Assembly: GCA_035447065.1 (NCBI GenBank)
Contig: DAOTGJ010000003.1
Span: forward strand, 81,803 to 145,802
Length of the DNA: 64,000 nucleotides
From: CALEMW01 sp035447065
Lineage (GTDB): Bacteria; Krumholzibacteriota; Krumholzibacteriia; LZORAL124-64-63
Reading direction: 5' to 3'
The notes under the pieces were generated by a model, which saw only the letters and a list, made by a program, of their open reading frames with translations, ran no database searches and was not told the origin of the DNA. Numbering within the stretch: position 1 is the first letter of the stretch; each line of letters opens with the position of its first letter. The position numbers and the translations under genes are program-made. This document shows positions 50,836 to 59,696 of this stretch, in pieces.

Positions 50836-51285
50836 ATGAGGATCGAGGATATCGGGTTGCCGGAGGGCATGGCGGGGCATGTGGATCATATCGGGATCGC
50901 GGTGGAGGATCTCGAGGAGTCCATCGCGCTTTACAAGGGGCTGCTGGGGCTGGAGTTGGATGGGATCGAAGAGGTGCCGCGGGAGAAGCTGCGGGTGGCG
51001 TTCCTGCGGTTGAACAACGCGAGTCCGATCGGGCACATCGAGCTGCTGGAGTCTCAGGATCCGGAATCGAACGTGGGGAAGTTCATCGCCAAGAAGGGGG
51101 CGGGGCTGCATCATGTGGCCTTCGCGGCGGCGGACATGGAGCAGGCGTTGGAGAACTGCCGGCGGGCGGGGCTGCGGCTGCTGAACGAGGAGCCGCTGCC
51201 GGGGGCGCACGGGAAGTCCATCGTGTTCGCCCATCCCAAGAGCACCGGGGGGGTGCTGGTGGAGATCTGCGCGGGCGGGCACTGA
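50836..51285 (+). CDS. methylmalonyl-CoA epimerase
   Basis: 149 aa from ATG 50836 (GGGAGG upstream). Glyoxalase/VOC fold with two beta-alpha modules. Metal ligands fit His18 (VDHIGIAV), Glu69 or nearby (GHIELLE), His93 (LHHVAFAAAD) and Glu143 (VLVEIC). It interconverts (2S)- and (2R)-methylmalonyl-CoA after propionyl-CoA carboxylation, matching the carboxylase genes at 44489-48103. The mutase is not in the window. Codon use is unusual: many GAT, CAT, GGG and TTG codons where neighbours use GAC, CAC, GGC and CTG. Confidence 0.9.
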   Translation: MRIEDIGLPEGMAGHVDHIGIAVEDLEESIALYKGLLGLELDGIEEVPREKLRVAFLRLNNASPIGHIELLESQDPESNVGKFIAKKGAGLHHVAFAAADMEQALENCRRAGLRLLNEEPLPGAHGKSIVFAHPKSTGGVLVEICAGGH

Positions 51286-51307
51286 GACCGAGCGGCTCGG
51301 AGCGTCG

Positions 51308-51333
51308 ACGCCCCGGCCATGCGGCCGGGGCGT
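51308..51333 (+). terminator. terminator after the epimerase gene
   Basis: 11-bp stem ACGCCCCGGCC / GGCCGGGGCGT with a 4-nt loop, followed by TCTCGTT. It lies between convergent genes. Confidence 0.8.
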
Positions 51334-51360
51334 TCTCGTTCCGGGGCGGTGATGGCGCGG

Positions 51361-52044
51361 CTACTCGGGGAGCGTGAAGAGGCCCGTGTCGCGCCACGAG
51401 ACCTTGGCGTGGCGGGGCGTCAGGTCCGGTTCGCCCTCGGGGTTGAGCCAGGCGGGCACGTAGCCGGCGGCGCACATGAGGCCGTGCTGGCGGTTCTGGA
51501 GGCTGCCGGTCCAGAGCATGTACGGCGCGGCGTCCTCCGCGCCGGCCACGCCGCGGTGGCTGACCGCGCCTTCGGGATCCAGATGGAAGCTGACGGGCTT
51601 GGGGTTGTCGCCGGGGATGCGCACGCGCCACTTGGCCAGGACCACGCCCTTGTCCTGGAAGGTGATGTCCGGCTGCAGACCGCAGATGATGCCGGCGTTG
51701 TCCGGGGCCACGTCCAGGTTGTTGACCGGGATCTCCTTGCCCAGCACCTGGGCGCCCTCGGCCCCCTCCACGCGCAGGCGCATCTCGTAGCCGCCGGCGG
51801 CCAGCACGCGTTCGCCGCGGTAGCGGACCGGGTCCATGTCCATCATCACCGCGTAGACGTCCACCAGCAGGCCCAGACCCTGGGCGGGCTCCTGCTCCAG
51901 GACGGGCTGCACGTCCGGGGCGGGCTGGAAGCTCAGGTGGACCACGCCCAGCTCGCCGCCCCAGGTGACGGCGCCGGCGCTTGTGGCCAGGAACAGGAGC
52001 GCCGCCAGCAGGATCGCGGGGCGCGGGGCGATGGCATGGGGCAT
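51361..52044 (-). CDS. secreted protein of unknown family
   Basis: 227 aa from ATG 52044 (AAGGAG upstream). Signal peptide 1-27 (ending AGAVT). The beta-rich body includes LGVVHLSFQPAPDVQPV, YEMRLRVEGAEGAQVLGKEI and DITFQDKGVVLAKWRVRI, suggesting an immunoglobulin-like or periplasmic beta-sandwich domain. The C-terminus DTGLFTLPE carries no sorting tail. Two Cys (residues ~133 and ~197) could pair. No family recognised. It is 59 bp downstream of the ABC permease gene and may share its transcript. Confidence 0.7.
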   Translation of the reverse strand: MPHAIAPRPAILLAALLFLATSAGAVTWGGELGVVHLSFQPAPDVQPVLEQEPAQGLGLLVDVYAVMMDMDPVRYRGERVLAAGGYEMRLRVEGAEGAQVLGKEIPVNNLDVAPDNAGIICGLQPDITFQDKGVVLAKWRVRIPGDNPKPVSFHLDPEGAVSHRGVAGAEDAAPYMLWTGSLQNRQHGLMCAAGYVPAWLNPEGEPDLTPRHAKVSWRDTGLFTLPE

Positions 52045-52103
52045 GGGTGTCTCCTTCCGACGGCCGCTTCCAACGCGCCCGGGGCGCGCGGGTTCCCGGC
52101 CGA

Positions 52104-52964
52104 TCAGCTTCCGGTGCTGGTGTAGCGGCGCATCCCCCGCGTCCACACCAGGTAGGCGAGACCGAAGGTGGCCGCGCCCACCGCGGGCGTCAAGAGGGCG
52201 ATGCGGCGGAACTCGTCGGCGCCGATGAACCAGGTGGACGGATAGTACGCCACCCAGGCGAAGGGCAGCACGAAGGTCAGCAGCAGCCGCACCAGCGGGT
52301 GGAAGATGGTCAGCGGGTAGCGGGCGAAGCGGATCACGTTGTAGACCGGCGGCGCCAGGCCCATGCGGTCCTCGAACCAGAACGACACCGACGTGAGGCC
52401 CAGGAACACCCCCAGGTAGACCAGGCCCGCCGTGGCCGCGAAGAGCAGCAGCAGCAGCACGTCGCCCACCCCCAGCGCCCGTTCCATGCCGTGCAGGGCG
52501 TAGCCCATGACCGCCGAGCCCAGCACCAGCTCGTTGAGGCCGCCCATGCCGAAGCTGCTGAACAGCACCTGCGCCAGAGGGTTGACCGGCCGCAGGAGCA
52601 CGCGGTCGAACTGGCCCTCGATGATGTACATGTCGCTGAAGCGGTAGAGGTTCACGCTCACCAGGTTGAACAGGCCCAGGGGCAGCAGGCTGAATCCGTA
52701 GATGAACAGCACCTGCTCGTAGGACCAGCCCTGCAGGGCCGAGACCTTGGAGAAGAGCACCGTGATCACGGCGATCTGCACGCCCAGCGAGAAGAGGTTG
52801 GCCACCAGGTCGATCAGGAAGTCCATGCGGTAGGCCAGGCGCGACTTGACGAACTGGGCGAAGAACGCCGCGTAGATGGCGCCCTGGCGGCGCAGCTCGC
52901 GGCGGCGGGCGCCGCGGGCGGCGTCGCGCGGAGGCAGCAGGTGGGGAGCGTGCGTGCGGTCCAT
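52104..52964 (-). CDS. ABC-2-type transporter permease (DUF990-like, second subunit)
   Basis: 286 aa. A cytoplasmic N-terminus precedes six hydrophobic segments, from DFLIDLVANLFSLGVQIAVI to the final FGLAYLVWTRGMRRY. Conserved FDRVLLRPVNPLAQVL is typical of COG3694-type permeases. It works with the permease and ATPase encoded just upstream as an exporter of unknown substrate. It starts one base after the previous stop. Confidence 0.85.
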   Translation of the reverse strand: MDRTHAPHLLPPRDAARGARRRELRRQGAIYAAFFAQFVKSRLAYRMDFLIDLVANLFSLGVQIAVITVLFSKVSALQGWSYEQVLFIYGFSLLPLGLFNLVSVNLYRFSDMYIIEGQFDRVLLRPVNPLAQVLFSSFGMGGLNELVLGSAVMGYALHGMERALGVGDVLLLLLFAATAGLVYLGVFLGLTSVSFWFEDRMGLAPPVYNVIRFARYPLTIFHPLVRLLLTFVLPFAWVAYYPSTWFIGADEFRRIALLTPAVGAATFGLAYLVWTRGMRRYTSTGS

Positions 52965-52965
52965 C

Positions 52966-53844
52966 CTAGCCTCCCTGCAGGGTCACGCGCTTGACCGAGG
53001 CGTTCCAGACCAGGCGCCCCGCCACGAACAGGCCCAGCGCCCAGGCGCCCTGGATCAGCAGCGCCTCCTGCAGCTCCCCCGCCGGCCGCAGCCCCAGGTA
53101 CACCGTGACCGGGATGTAGCTGATGGCCTGGAAGGGCAGCCAATCCATGACCGACTGCACCCAGCCCGGGAAGAACGAGAACGGGATGAGCACGCCGGTG
53201 AGGAACTCCATGAGGATCATCTTGGCGCGGATCACCCCCACGATGTTCTTGAGGAAGAAGGCCAGGCACCCCACCAGGAAGTTCACCTGCGCGTTGACCA
53301 GGAAGGCCAGCAGGAAGCTCAGCAGCGTCCAGCCGTAGAGCGACGGATGGGGCGGGGCCGGCAGCCCGAACAGGGGCGTGACCACCACCAGGATGGGCAG
53401 CGTGAACATGAGCATGCGGAACAGGCCCTCGCCCAGCGCCTCGCTCATCTGCACCGTCTGCACGTGGTAGGGCTTGATCAGCTCCATGGCGATCTCGCCC
53501 TGCACGATCTGGTGGGCCAGGGTGCGGTCGATGTTGTTGAAGTAGAAGCTGCGCCCCACCCAGCTCAGGATCACGTAGCCCACCATCTGCGCCAGGGTCA
53601 GCCCGCCGATGACCGGCTCGGCCTCCGGGCGGCTGTGATACAGCGCCGAGTAGAGGAACGCGTTGCCGGCCACGAACACCGTGTAGCTCACCACGCCCGT
53701 GTAGTAGCGCAGGCGGTAGGCCAGGAACTTGAGGAAGGCCAGGCGGGCGAAGTTCCAGTAGAGCCCCAGGGTGGCCGTGCGGCCGCGGTGCCAGCGGCGC
53801 AGGGCCGGGGCGGCGGCGGCGCCGGCGGCGGCGGGCGCGCTCAC
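52966..53844 (-). CDS. ABC-2-type transporter permease (DUF990-like, first subunit)
   Basis: 292 aa, GTG start overlapping the ATPase stop (GTGA). About six membrane segments and the family block LAHQIVQGEIAMELIKPYHVQ, matching COG4587-type permeases that occur with COG4586 ATPases. Together with its partner it should form a heteromeric export channel. The substrate is unknown. Confidence 0.85.
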   Translation of the reverse strand: MSAPAAAGAAAAPALRRWHRGRTATLGLYWNFARLAFLKFLAYRLRYYTGVVSYTVFVAGNAFLYSALYHSRPEAEPVIGGLTLAQMVGYVILSWVGRSFYFNNIDRTLAHQIVQGEIAMELIKPYHVQTVQMSEALGEGLFRMLMFTLPILVVVTPLFGLPAPPHPSLYGWTLLSFLLAFLVNAQVNFLVGCLAFFLKNIVGVIRAKMILMEFLTGVLIPFSFFPGWVQSVMDWLPFQAISYIPVTVYLGLRPAGELQEALLIQGAWALGLFVAGRLVWNASVKRVTLQGG

Positions 53845-54863
53845 GCGGACTCCCCCTTGGCCACGGCGCCGCGGCGGTAGATGCCGCGCACCACCTCCTC
53901 GATGTCCTGCTCCTCGATGCGCAGGTCGTACACCTGGCGGGCGTTGACCACGGCGCGGATCACCTCGGCCGAGCGCACGTCCTGCCGCGAGAATTCGGCC
54001 ACGTGGATCAGGCCGTCCTGCTCGCGCCAGGACACGGGCATGCCCCCGGTGTCGGCGGCCACCGCGGCCCAGGGCGTGGGTTCGCGCAGCTCCACGGTCA
54101 GGCGCACGCGGTCGCCCACGTCGGCGCGCATGTCCTGCAGGTCGCCGTCGAAGACCACCTTGCCGTGGTCGATGATGATGATGCGGCGGCAGAGCTGCTG
54201 GATGTCGCCCAGGTCATGGGTGGTCAGCAGCACGGTCACGCCCAGGGTCTCGCGGATCTCCTTGAGGAAGGTGCGCACGCTCTCCTTGGCCACCACGTCC
54301 AGGCCGATGGTGGGCTCGTCCAGGAACAGCAGGCGCGGGCCGTGGAGCAGGGCGGCGGCCAGATCGCAGCGCATGCGCTGGCCCAGCGACAGCTTGCGCA
54401 CGGGCTGGTGCAGGAAGCCGTCCAGCTCCAGCATGCCGCGGAAGAGGTCCAGCTGGCGCTTGTACTCCGGTTCCGGCACCTCGTAGATCTTGCGCAGGAG
54501 GTGGAAGGACTCGATCACCGCCAGGTCCCACCACAGCTGCGTGCGCTGGCCGAACACGGCGCCGATGTGGCGCGTGTAGTGGCGGCGGTCCTTCCAGGGC
54601 GTGAGCCCGCCCACGGACACGTGGCCCGAGGTGGGCGTGAGGATGCCCGTGAGCATCTTGATGGTGGTGCTCTTGCCGGCGCCGTTGGCGCCGATGTAGC
54701 CCACCATCTCCCCCGGCGCGATCTCGAAGTTCACGTGGTCCACGGCGCGCAGCGTGGAGCGGCGCGGCTTGACCAGGTCCACCACGCCGCCCCACACGCC
54801 CTCGCGGCGCCGGGAGGTCTGGTAGTCCTTGACCAGGTCCTTGACGGTGATCAGCGGTTCCAC
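53841..54863 (-). CDS. ABC transporter ATP-binding protein (COG4586-like exporter)
   Basis: 340 aa, GTG start with AGGAGA upstream. Walker A GANGAGKST, a YTRHIGAVFGQRTQLWWDLAV block characteristic of this subfamily, signature LSLGQRMR, Walker B LLFLDEPTIGLD and H-switch TTHD. An extra C-terminal domain of ~80 residues follows. It energises the two permeases encoded downstream. It lies 7 bp after xseB. Confidence 0.93.
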   Translation of the reverse strand: MEPLITVKDLVKDYQTSRRREGVWGGVVDLVKPRRSTLRAVDHVNFEIAPGEMVGYIGANGAGKSTTIKMLTGILTPTSGHVSVGGLTPWKDRRHYTRHIGAVFGQRTQLWWDLAVIESFHLLRKIYEVPEPEYKRQLDLFRGMLELDGFLHQPVRKLSLGQRMRCDLAAALLHGPRLLFLDEPTIGLDVVAKESVRTFLKEIRETLGVTVLLTTHDLGDIQQLCRRIIIIDHGKVVFDGDLQDMRADVGDRVRLTVELREPTPWAAVAADTGGMPVSWREQDGLIHVAEFSRQDVRSAEVIRAVVNARQVYDLRIEEQDIEEVVRGIYRRGAVAKGESA

Positions 54864-54870
54864 GGGTCTC

Positions 54871-55134
54871 CTAGAAGGGAAGGTCGCCGTCGGCGGCGTC
54901 GGTTGAGGCCGGGGCGGCGGGTCCGGCGTCGGCCTCCAGGGCGGCCACGAACTCCTTCACCTCCAGCTCCGTGCGCCGCAGCTTCTCGCGGCACAGGCCC
55001 ACCAGCTCCACGGCGCGCTTGACCTCGGCGCCGAGCTCGTCCACGTCCACCTCGTCGGCCTCCAGCCGGGCCAGGATGTCCTCCACCTCGCCCACGGCCT
55101 CGCCGAAGCTGGGGTCCTTCTTCTTGGCGTTCAC
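54871..55134 (-). CDS. xseB: exodeoxyribonuclease VII small subunit XseB
   Basis: 87 aa, GTG start overlapping the xseA stop (GTGA at 55131-55134). SFGEAVGEVEDILARLE and a following helix ELGAEVKRAVELVGLCREKL form the family's two-helix bundle. It regulates the large XseA subunit in degrading single-stranded DNA. The acidic tail extends a few residues beyond typical length. Confidence 0.92.
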   Translation of the reverse strand: MNAKKKDPSFGEAVGEVEDILARLEADEVDVDELGAEVKRAVELVGLCREKLRRTELEVKEFVAALEADAGPAAPASTDAADGDLPF

Positions 55135-56627
55135 GCTCGCGCTCCCTTGTCGTCCGGGTCCACGTTCTCCACGATGCTCTCGATGCGGCCGTCGGCCAGC
55201 CGCGTGGTCAGGCGGCCGCCGGGCCGGGCCTGGGCCGCCGACCGCAGCAGGCGGCCGTCGGCGTCCAGGGTCAGGCTGTAGCCGCGGGCCAGCAGGCGCG
55301 CGGGATCCAGCAGGCGGGCCTTCTCCTCCAGGTGCTCCAGGCGGCGCGCGCGCTCGGCCAGCAGGCCGGGCAGGCGGCGGGCCAGGCGGGCCGCGGCGCG
55401 GTCCAGGCCGTCGCGGCGGCGGGGCCAGGCGGACAGCAGGCGGCCGGGCTGCAGGCGCCACGCCAGGGCGTCGAGCTCGCGGCCGGCGGCGGCGGCGCGG
55501 CGGCGGGTGGCGGCGGCCAGGCGCGGTGCGGCGGCGGCCAGGTCGCGGTCCGCGGCGGCCAGGCGGCGCCGGGCCTCGCGCGCCACGCCGGTGCGCAGAT
55601 GCTCCAGCTGGGCGGCCTCCCCGCGCACGCGGGCGGCCACGGCCACGTTCAGGCGGCGGGTGGCGGCGCCCAGATCCAAGGCGGCGGCGCGGACGCCGGC
55701 CGCGGCGGCGCGGGCCGTCGCGGCGGCGGCGCGCTCCAGCCGCAGCTCCGCCGCGCCCACGCGGTCCGCCAGGTCCTGGGCGGCGGCGGTGGGCGTCTTG
55801 AGATGATGGTGGGCCACGAGATCCGCCAGGGACTGGTCGATCTCGTGACCGATGGCCGTGAGCACCGGCCGACCGCAGCGCGCGACGGCGGCGCAGACGT
55901 CCGGGTGGTCGAACCAGGACAGGTCCGCGCGCGAGCCGCCGCCGCGGGTGACCACCACCACGTCCACGGCGCTGCGGCCCAGGGCCGTGACGGCGGCCGT
56001 GACCTGGGCCACCATGCCGTCGCCCATCATGCGGCAGTCCGCCAGGCGCACCTGGAAGGCGTAGCCCGAGTCGCGCAGGCCGGTGAGGAAGTCCTTGGCC
56101 GCCGCGCTGTCCGCGGAGGTGACCAGCCCCACGCGCAGGGGCAGCTCCGGCAGGGGCCGCGTCTTGTTGAGCTCCAGCAGCCCTTCGGCCTGGAGCCAGG
56201 CCAGGGTGCGGCGGCGGCGCGCCTCCAGCTGGCCCAGGGTGTAGGTGGTGTCCACGCCCACCAGCTGCAGGCTCATGCCCCACTTGCGGTGGTAGTCCAC
56301 GCGCACCTGGAGGCAGGCCTCCATGCTGTCCCGCAGGCGCAGGTCCGGGTCCGAGCCGTCGAAGTAGCGGTCCAGGCCGAACTTGGCGCGGTCCCACTTC
56401 AGGGCCTTGACCTGGAGCAGGTCCACGCTTCCCCCGTCGGATCCGTGCAGCTCGAAGTAGATGTTCCCGTTGCGGTTCACCAGCCGCTGGATCTCCCCGC
56501 GCACCCACACGGCCGCGGGGAACGCCCCGCGCAGGGCGTCCTCGATGGCCTCGTTGAGCTCGCCCACGGTCAGGACGCGGCGGGCGTCCTGCTGCGGCGG
56601 CTCGGGCTGGCTGAAGAGATCACGCAC
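55131..56627 (-). CDS. xseA: exodeoxyribonuclease VII large subunit XseA
   Basis: 498 aa, GTG start. N-terminal OB-type DNA-binding domain (LTVGELNEAIEDAL ... VWVRGEIQRL), then the catalytic region with RVGLVTSADSAAAKDFL, VVTRGGGSRADLSWFDH and AIGHEIDQSLADLVAHHHLKTPTAAA. An Ala/Arg-rich coiled coil (about 290-430) and GYSLTLDADGRLL follow. It overlaps the MATE stop by eight bases. Confidence 0.95.
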   Translation of the reverse strand: MRDLFSQPEPPQQDARRVLTVGELNEAIEDALRGAFPAAVWVRGEIQRLVNRNGNIYFELHGSDGGSVDLLQVKALKWDRAKFGLDRYFDGSDPDLRLRDSMEACLQVRVDYHRKWGMSLQLVGVDTTYTLGQLEARRRRTLAWLQAEGLLELNKTRPLPELPLRVGLVTSADSAAAKDFLTGLRDSGYAFQVRLADCRMMGDGMVAQVTAAVTALGRSAVDVVVVTRGGGSRADLSWFDHPDVCAAVARCGRPVLTAIGHEIDQSLADLVAHHHLKTPTAAAQDLADRVGAAELRLERAAAATARAAAAGVRAAALDLGAATRRLNVAVAARVRGEAAQLEHLRTGVAREARRRLAAADRDLAAAAPRLAAATRRRAAAAGRELDALAWRLQPGRLLSAWPRRRDGLDRAAARLARRLPGLLAERARRLEHLEEKARLLDPARLLARGYSLTLDADGRLLRSAAQARPGGRLTTRLADGRIESIVENVDPDDKGARA

Positions 56628-57981
56628 GGGTCACCTCGTTGGCGGACCAATCGTGGCGCAGGAACCACCAGGCCATGCCCACGGCGTAGAGGGAGAACCA
56701 CAGGAGCACCCCGATCCAGGCGCCGTTGAGGCCGCCGCCGCGGTGCACTCCGAAATACCAGGCGCTGGGCAGGAAGAAGCCCCAGGCCGAGATCACGTCC
56801 ACGAGCATCACGATGCGGGTGGCGCCGGCCCCGCGCAGGGCTCCGGCCAGGGTCAGGCCCACGGCGTCGAAGACCTGCACCAGGCCCATGAGCCGCAGGA
56901 TGGGCACGCCCGCCGCCACCACCACGGGATCGGTGGCGAAGAGCCCCATGAGGCGCCCCGGCGCGACCAGGAACACGATGCCGAACAGCCCCATGCCGAT
57001 CATCGAGAGGCCCACGCCGCGGCGGGCGGTGCGCACGGCGCTCCGCGGATCGCTCGCGCCCAGGGCCTGCCCCACGGCGGTCTGCACCGCCACGCCCATG
57101 CCGATGGCCGGCATGAACGACAGGGCCGCGATGCGCAGCACCACGTTCCCGGCGGCCACGGCCACCGTGGAGATCCTGCCCAAAATGGCGAAGAACACCA
57201 GAACCGCCAGCAGCGCGCCGAGCACCTGCACGCCCGCGGGCCAGGCCGTGCGCGTGAGCGGGCCCACCAGGTCGGGCCGCAGCCCGTCGCGACGCAGCAG
57301 CCGGAAGCGCTTGCGCACCCGCGGCCGCAGGGCCACCGCCACCAGGGCGAGCACCGCCAGCAGGCTGGACACGGTGCTGGCCAGGCCGGCGCCGGCCACC
57401 TCCAGGCGGGGCAGCCCCAGGCGGCCGAAGATCAGCCCCCAGTTCAGCACCGCGTTCACCACGTTCATGCCGATGCCCACCGCCATGCCCACACGCGTCC
57501 AGCCGATGCCGTCGAAGGCGCTGCGCAGGATGAAGAAGGCCATGAAGGCCGTCATGCCCGGCACACGCGTCCGCAGGTAGTCCCCACCCAGGCGGCGCAC
57601 GTCGGGGTCGTCGGACAGCAGGGCCAGCGGGGCGGCGGGCCAGCGCAGGAGCACGGCGGTGGACACGGCGCCCAGCAGCAGGGCCAGGGCCAGGCCCGTG
57701 GCGAGCACCGGTCCCACGTCGCCGTCGTTGCCCTCCCCCACGCGGTGGGCGGTGTGGGTCTGCACGGCCACGTCGTAGGACTTGAGGCTGGAGGCCACGG
57801 CGGAGAACACCAGCGTGGCCACGCCCACCGCCGCCAGGGGGGCGGCGCCGAGCTGGCCCACCATGAGCGTGTCCACCAGGCCCATGAGGGTCTGGGCCAC
57901 GTTGGCCAGGACCACCGGCAGGGCCAGGCGGGTCAGGGCGCGGGTCAGCCCCGGTCGGGTTGCCGCGCCCCGGAGCGTCAT
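56620..57981 (-). CDS. MATE-family multidrug/Na+ efflux transporter
   Basis: 453 aa, about twelve membrane segments in two homologous halves. The N-terminal half has LVDTLMVGQLG and the second half GVAVQTAVGQALGA, both hallmark MATE sequences. It exports drugs or metabolites by Na+ or H+ antiport. Its ATG overlaps the pepA stop (ATGA), and it overlaps xseA downstream. Confidence 0.93.
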   Translation of the reverse strand: MTLRGAATRPGLTRALTRLALPVVLANVAQTLMGLVDTLMVGQLGAAPLAAVGVATLVFSAVASSLKSYDVAVQTHTAHRVGEGNDGDVGPVLATGLALALLLGAVSTAVLLRWPAAPLALLSDDPDVRRLGGDYLRTRVPGMTAFMAFFILRSAFDGIGWTRVGMAVGIGMNVVNAVLNWGLIFGRLGLPRLEVAGAGLASTVSSLLAVLALVAVALRPRVRKRFRLLRRDGLRPDLVGPLTRTAWPAGVQVLGALLAVLVFFAILGRISTVAVAAGNVVLRIAALSFMPAIGMGVAVQTAVGQALGASDPRSAVRTARRGVGLSMIGMGLFGIVFLVAPGRLMGLFATDPVVVAAGVPILRLMGLVQVFDAVGLTLAGALRGAGATRIVMLVDVISAWGFFLPSAWYFGVHRGGGLNGAWIGVLLWFSLYAVGMAWWFLRHDWSANEVTRA

Positions 57982-59501
57982 CCGTCCTTGCGGTCCTCGA
58001 GGTAGCGTTCCACCGCGCGGGCGATCAGCCGCGCGCCGAAGCCCGTGGGCCCGGCCGGCGTGGTGGGCGTGGCGGACGACGTCCAGCTGGGCCCCGCGAT
58101 GTCCAGGTGCGCCCAGGGCGTGTCCTCGTCCACGAACTCCTCCAGGAACGCCGCCGCGGTGCTGGCGCCGGCCCAGCGGCCGCCGCCGATGTTCTTCAGG
58201 TCCGCGATGGGGCTCTCGAGCATCTTGTGGAACTCGTCCACGATGGGCATGGGCCAGGCGCGCTCGAAGACCTCGCCGCCGGCGCGGTCCAGGGCCTCGC
58301 GCAGGGGGCCGTCGTTGCCGAAGAGACCGCAGAACTGCTCGCCCAGGGCCACCACGCAGGCGCCGGTGAGCGTGGCGGCGTCGATGATGGCGTCGGCCTT
58401 GAGGGTGCGCGCGTGGTGCAGGGCGTCGGCCAGGATGAGGCGGCCCTCGGCGTCGGTGTTGAGCACCTCCACGGTCTTGCCCGAGGCCATGCGCAGCACG
58501 TCGCCCGGCCGGATGGCGTCGCCGTCGGGCATGTTCTCCACCGTGGGCACCAGCACCAGCAGGCGCGCCTTCACGTTGCGGCGGGCCAGGATCAGCGCGG
58601 CGCCCAGCACGGCGGCGGCGCCGCCCATGTCGCCCTTCATCTCGTGCATGTTGCTGGACGGCTTGATGGAGATGCCGCCGGTGTCGAAGGTCACGCCCTT
58701 GCCCACCAGGGCGATGGTGGGGACCTTGCCGCGGACCTTGGGCTTGCGCTCCAGCACCACCAGGCGCGAGCCGCGGCGACTGCCCTGCCCCACGCCCAGG
58801 ATGCCCCCCATCTTCTTCTCGCGCAGCCAGGCCTCGCCGTGGACCTGGCAGGTGTAGCCCTCCTGGCGGGCCAGCTTGCGCGCCTCGGCGCTCATCCGCT
58901 CGGGGTGGAGGTCGTTGGGGGGCATGTTGACCAGGGCGCGCGCGAAGAGGCAGCCGGCGGCCAGGTCCACGCCCTGGGTCAGGCCGTCGCGCACGGCGGC
59001 CGCATCGGCGCCGTCGGTGGTCACGGCCACGCTGCGGGGATCCGCGCTCACGGCGTCCTTGCCGGTCTTGTGGGTGCCGGTCTGGAAGAGGGCCAGCTCG
59101 CCGCCCTCGGCGCAGCTGCGGGCCACGGCCAGAGGGTCCAGGTCGCCCAGGGCCTTCCAGGGCAGGGCCAGGCCCAGCTTGGCGGCCTTGAGCCCGCGGG
59201 CGCGCTGCACGGCCACGGCCACGGCGCGGCGCAGGACCTCCTGGGTCAGATCATCGGCCTTGCCCAGGCCCAGCAGGAGGATCCAGCCGGCCTTGGCGCC
59301 GCCCCCCGCGGTCAGGTGGACCGACTCCGCCGCGCCCGTGAAGACGTCGGAACCCTTCAGCGCCGCCAGCGCGCCGCCGGCGGTGCGGTCCAGATCCCGC
59401 CAGGGCGAGAGATCGGCCGTCTTGCCGTCCTGGAGGCAGGCGACGATCAGCAGGTCGCAGGGCACGGCGGCGGGGGCGTTACGGCTCGGCGTCCAACGCA
59501 T
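57978..59501 (-). CDS. pepA: leucyl aminopeptidase PepA (M17)
   Basis: 507 aa from ATG 59501, chosen because GGGAG stands nine bases upstream; ATG 59510 is the alternative. Metal-binding and catalytic motifs GKGVTFDTGGISIKP, MKGDMGGAAAV and the signature NTDAEGRL are intact. An N-terminal macro-like domain precedes them. It is a hexameric two-metal aminopeptidase, and PepA also binds DNA in some bacteria. First gene of a seven-gene overlapping run to the ABC permeases. Confidence 0.95.
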   Translation of the reverse strand: MRWTPSRNAPAAVPCDLLIVACLQDGKTADLSPWRDLDRTAGGALAALKGSDVFTGAAESVHLTAGGGAKAGWILLLGLGKADDLTQEVLRRAVAVAVQRARGLKAAKLGLALPWKALGDLDPLAVARSCAEGGELALFQTGTHKTGKDAVSADPRSVAVTTDGADAAAVRDGLTQGVDLAAGCLFARALVNMPPNDLHPERMSAEARKLARQEGYTCQVHGEAWLREKKMGGILGVGQGSRRGSRLVVLERKPKVRGKVPTIALVGKGVTFDTGGISIKPSSNMHEMKGDMGGAAAVLGAALILARRNVKARLLVLVPTVENMPDGDAIRPGDVLRMASGKTVEVLNTDAEGRLILADALHHARTLKADAIIDAATLTGACVVALGEQFCGLFGNDGPLREALDRAGGEVFERAWPMPIVDEFHKMLESPIADLKNIGGGRWAGASTAAAFLEEFVDEDTPWAHLDIAGPSWTSSATPTTPAGPTGFGARLIARAVERYLEDRKDG

Positions 59502-59566
59502 GGATGGCATCTCCCGTGAAGGCGGCGGCGGGGCCGCGTGGTCTTGGCGGTGGGGACGAAAGGCGC

Positions 59567-59595
59567 ATTGTAGCATCGCGCTCCCAGACCGCCAG
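59567..59595 (-). promoter_or_regulatory. candidate promoter of the pepA operon
   Basis: Minus strand: CTGGCG (59595-59590), 17-nt spacer, TACAAT (59572-59567), 65 nt before ATG 59501. Strong -10, weak -35. Confidence 0.55.
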
Positions 59596-59623
59596 GACGA
59601 TTTCCTCCCGCCCCGGACCGGCC

Positions 59624-59652
59624 TTGAGCGCTGCGGGCCCGTGGGTTAGGCT
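59624..59652 (+). promoter_or_regulatory. candidate promoter of the dicarboxylate symporter gene
   Basis: TTGAGC (59624-59629), 17-nt spacer, TAGGCT (59647-59652), 44 nt before the ATG. Confidence 0.45.
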
Positions 59653-59696
59653 GCACGCAGGCCCCCGCGATCCGGCTTCCCAGCGAGAGGACCCCC

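Noticed and set aside
50541..50870. N-terminal extension of the aminopeptidase through the inverted repeat
   Set aside because: The added residues are low-complexity and follow the repeat. ATG 50540 has a proper RBS and matches the family start.
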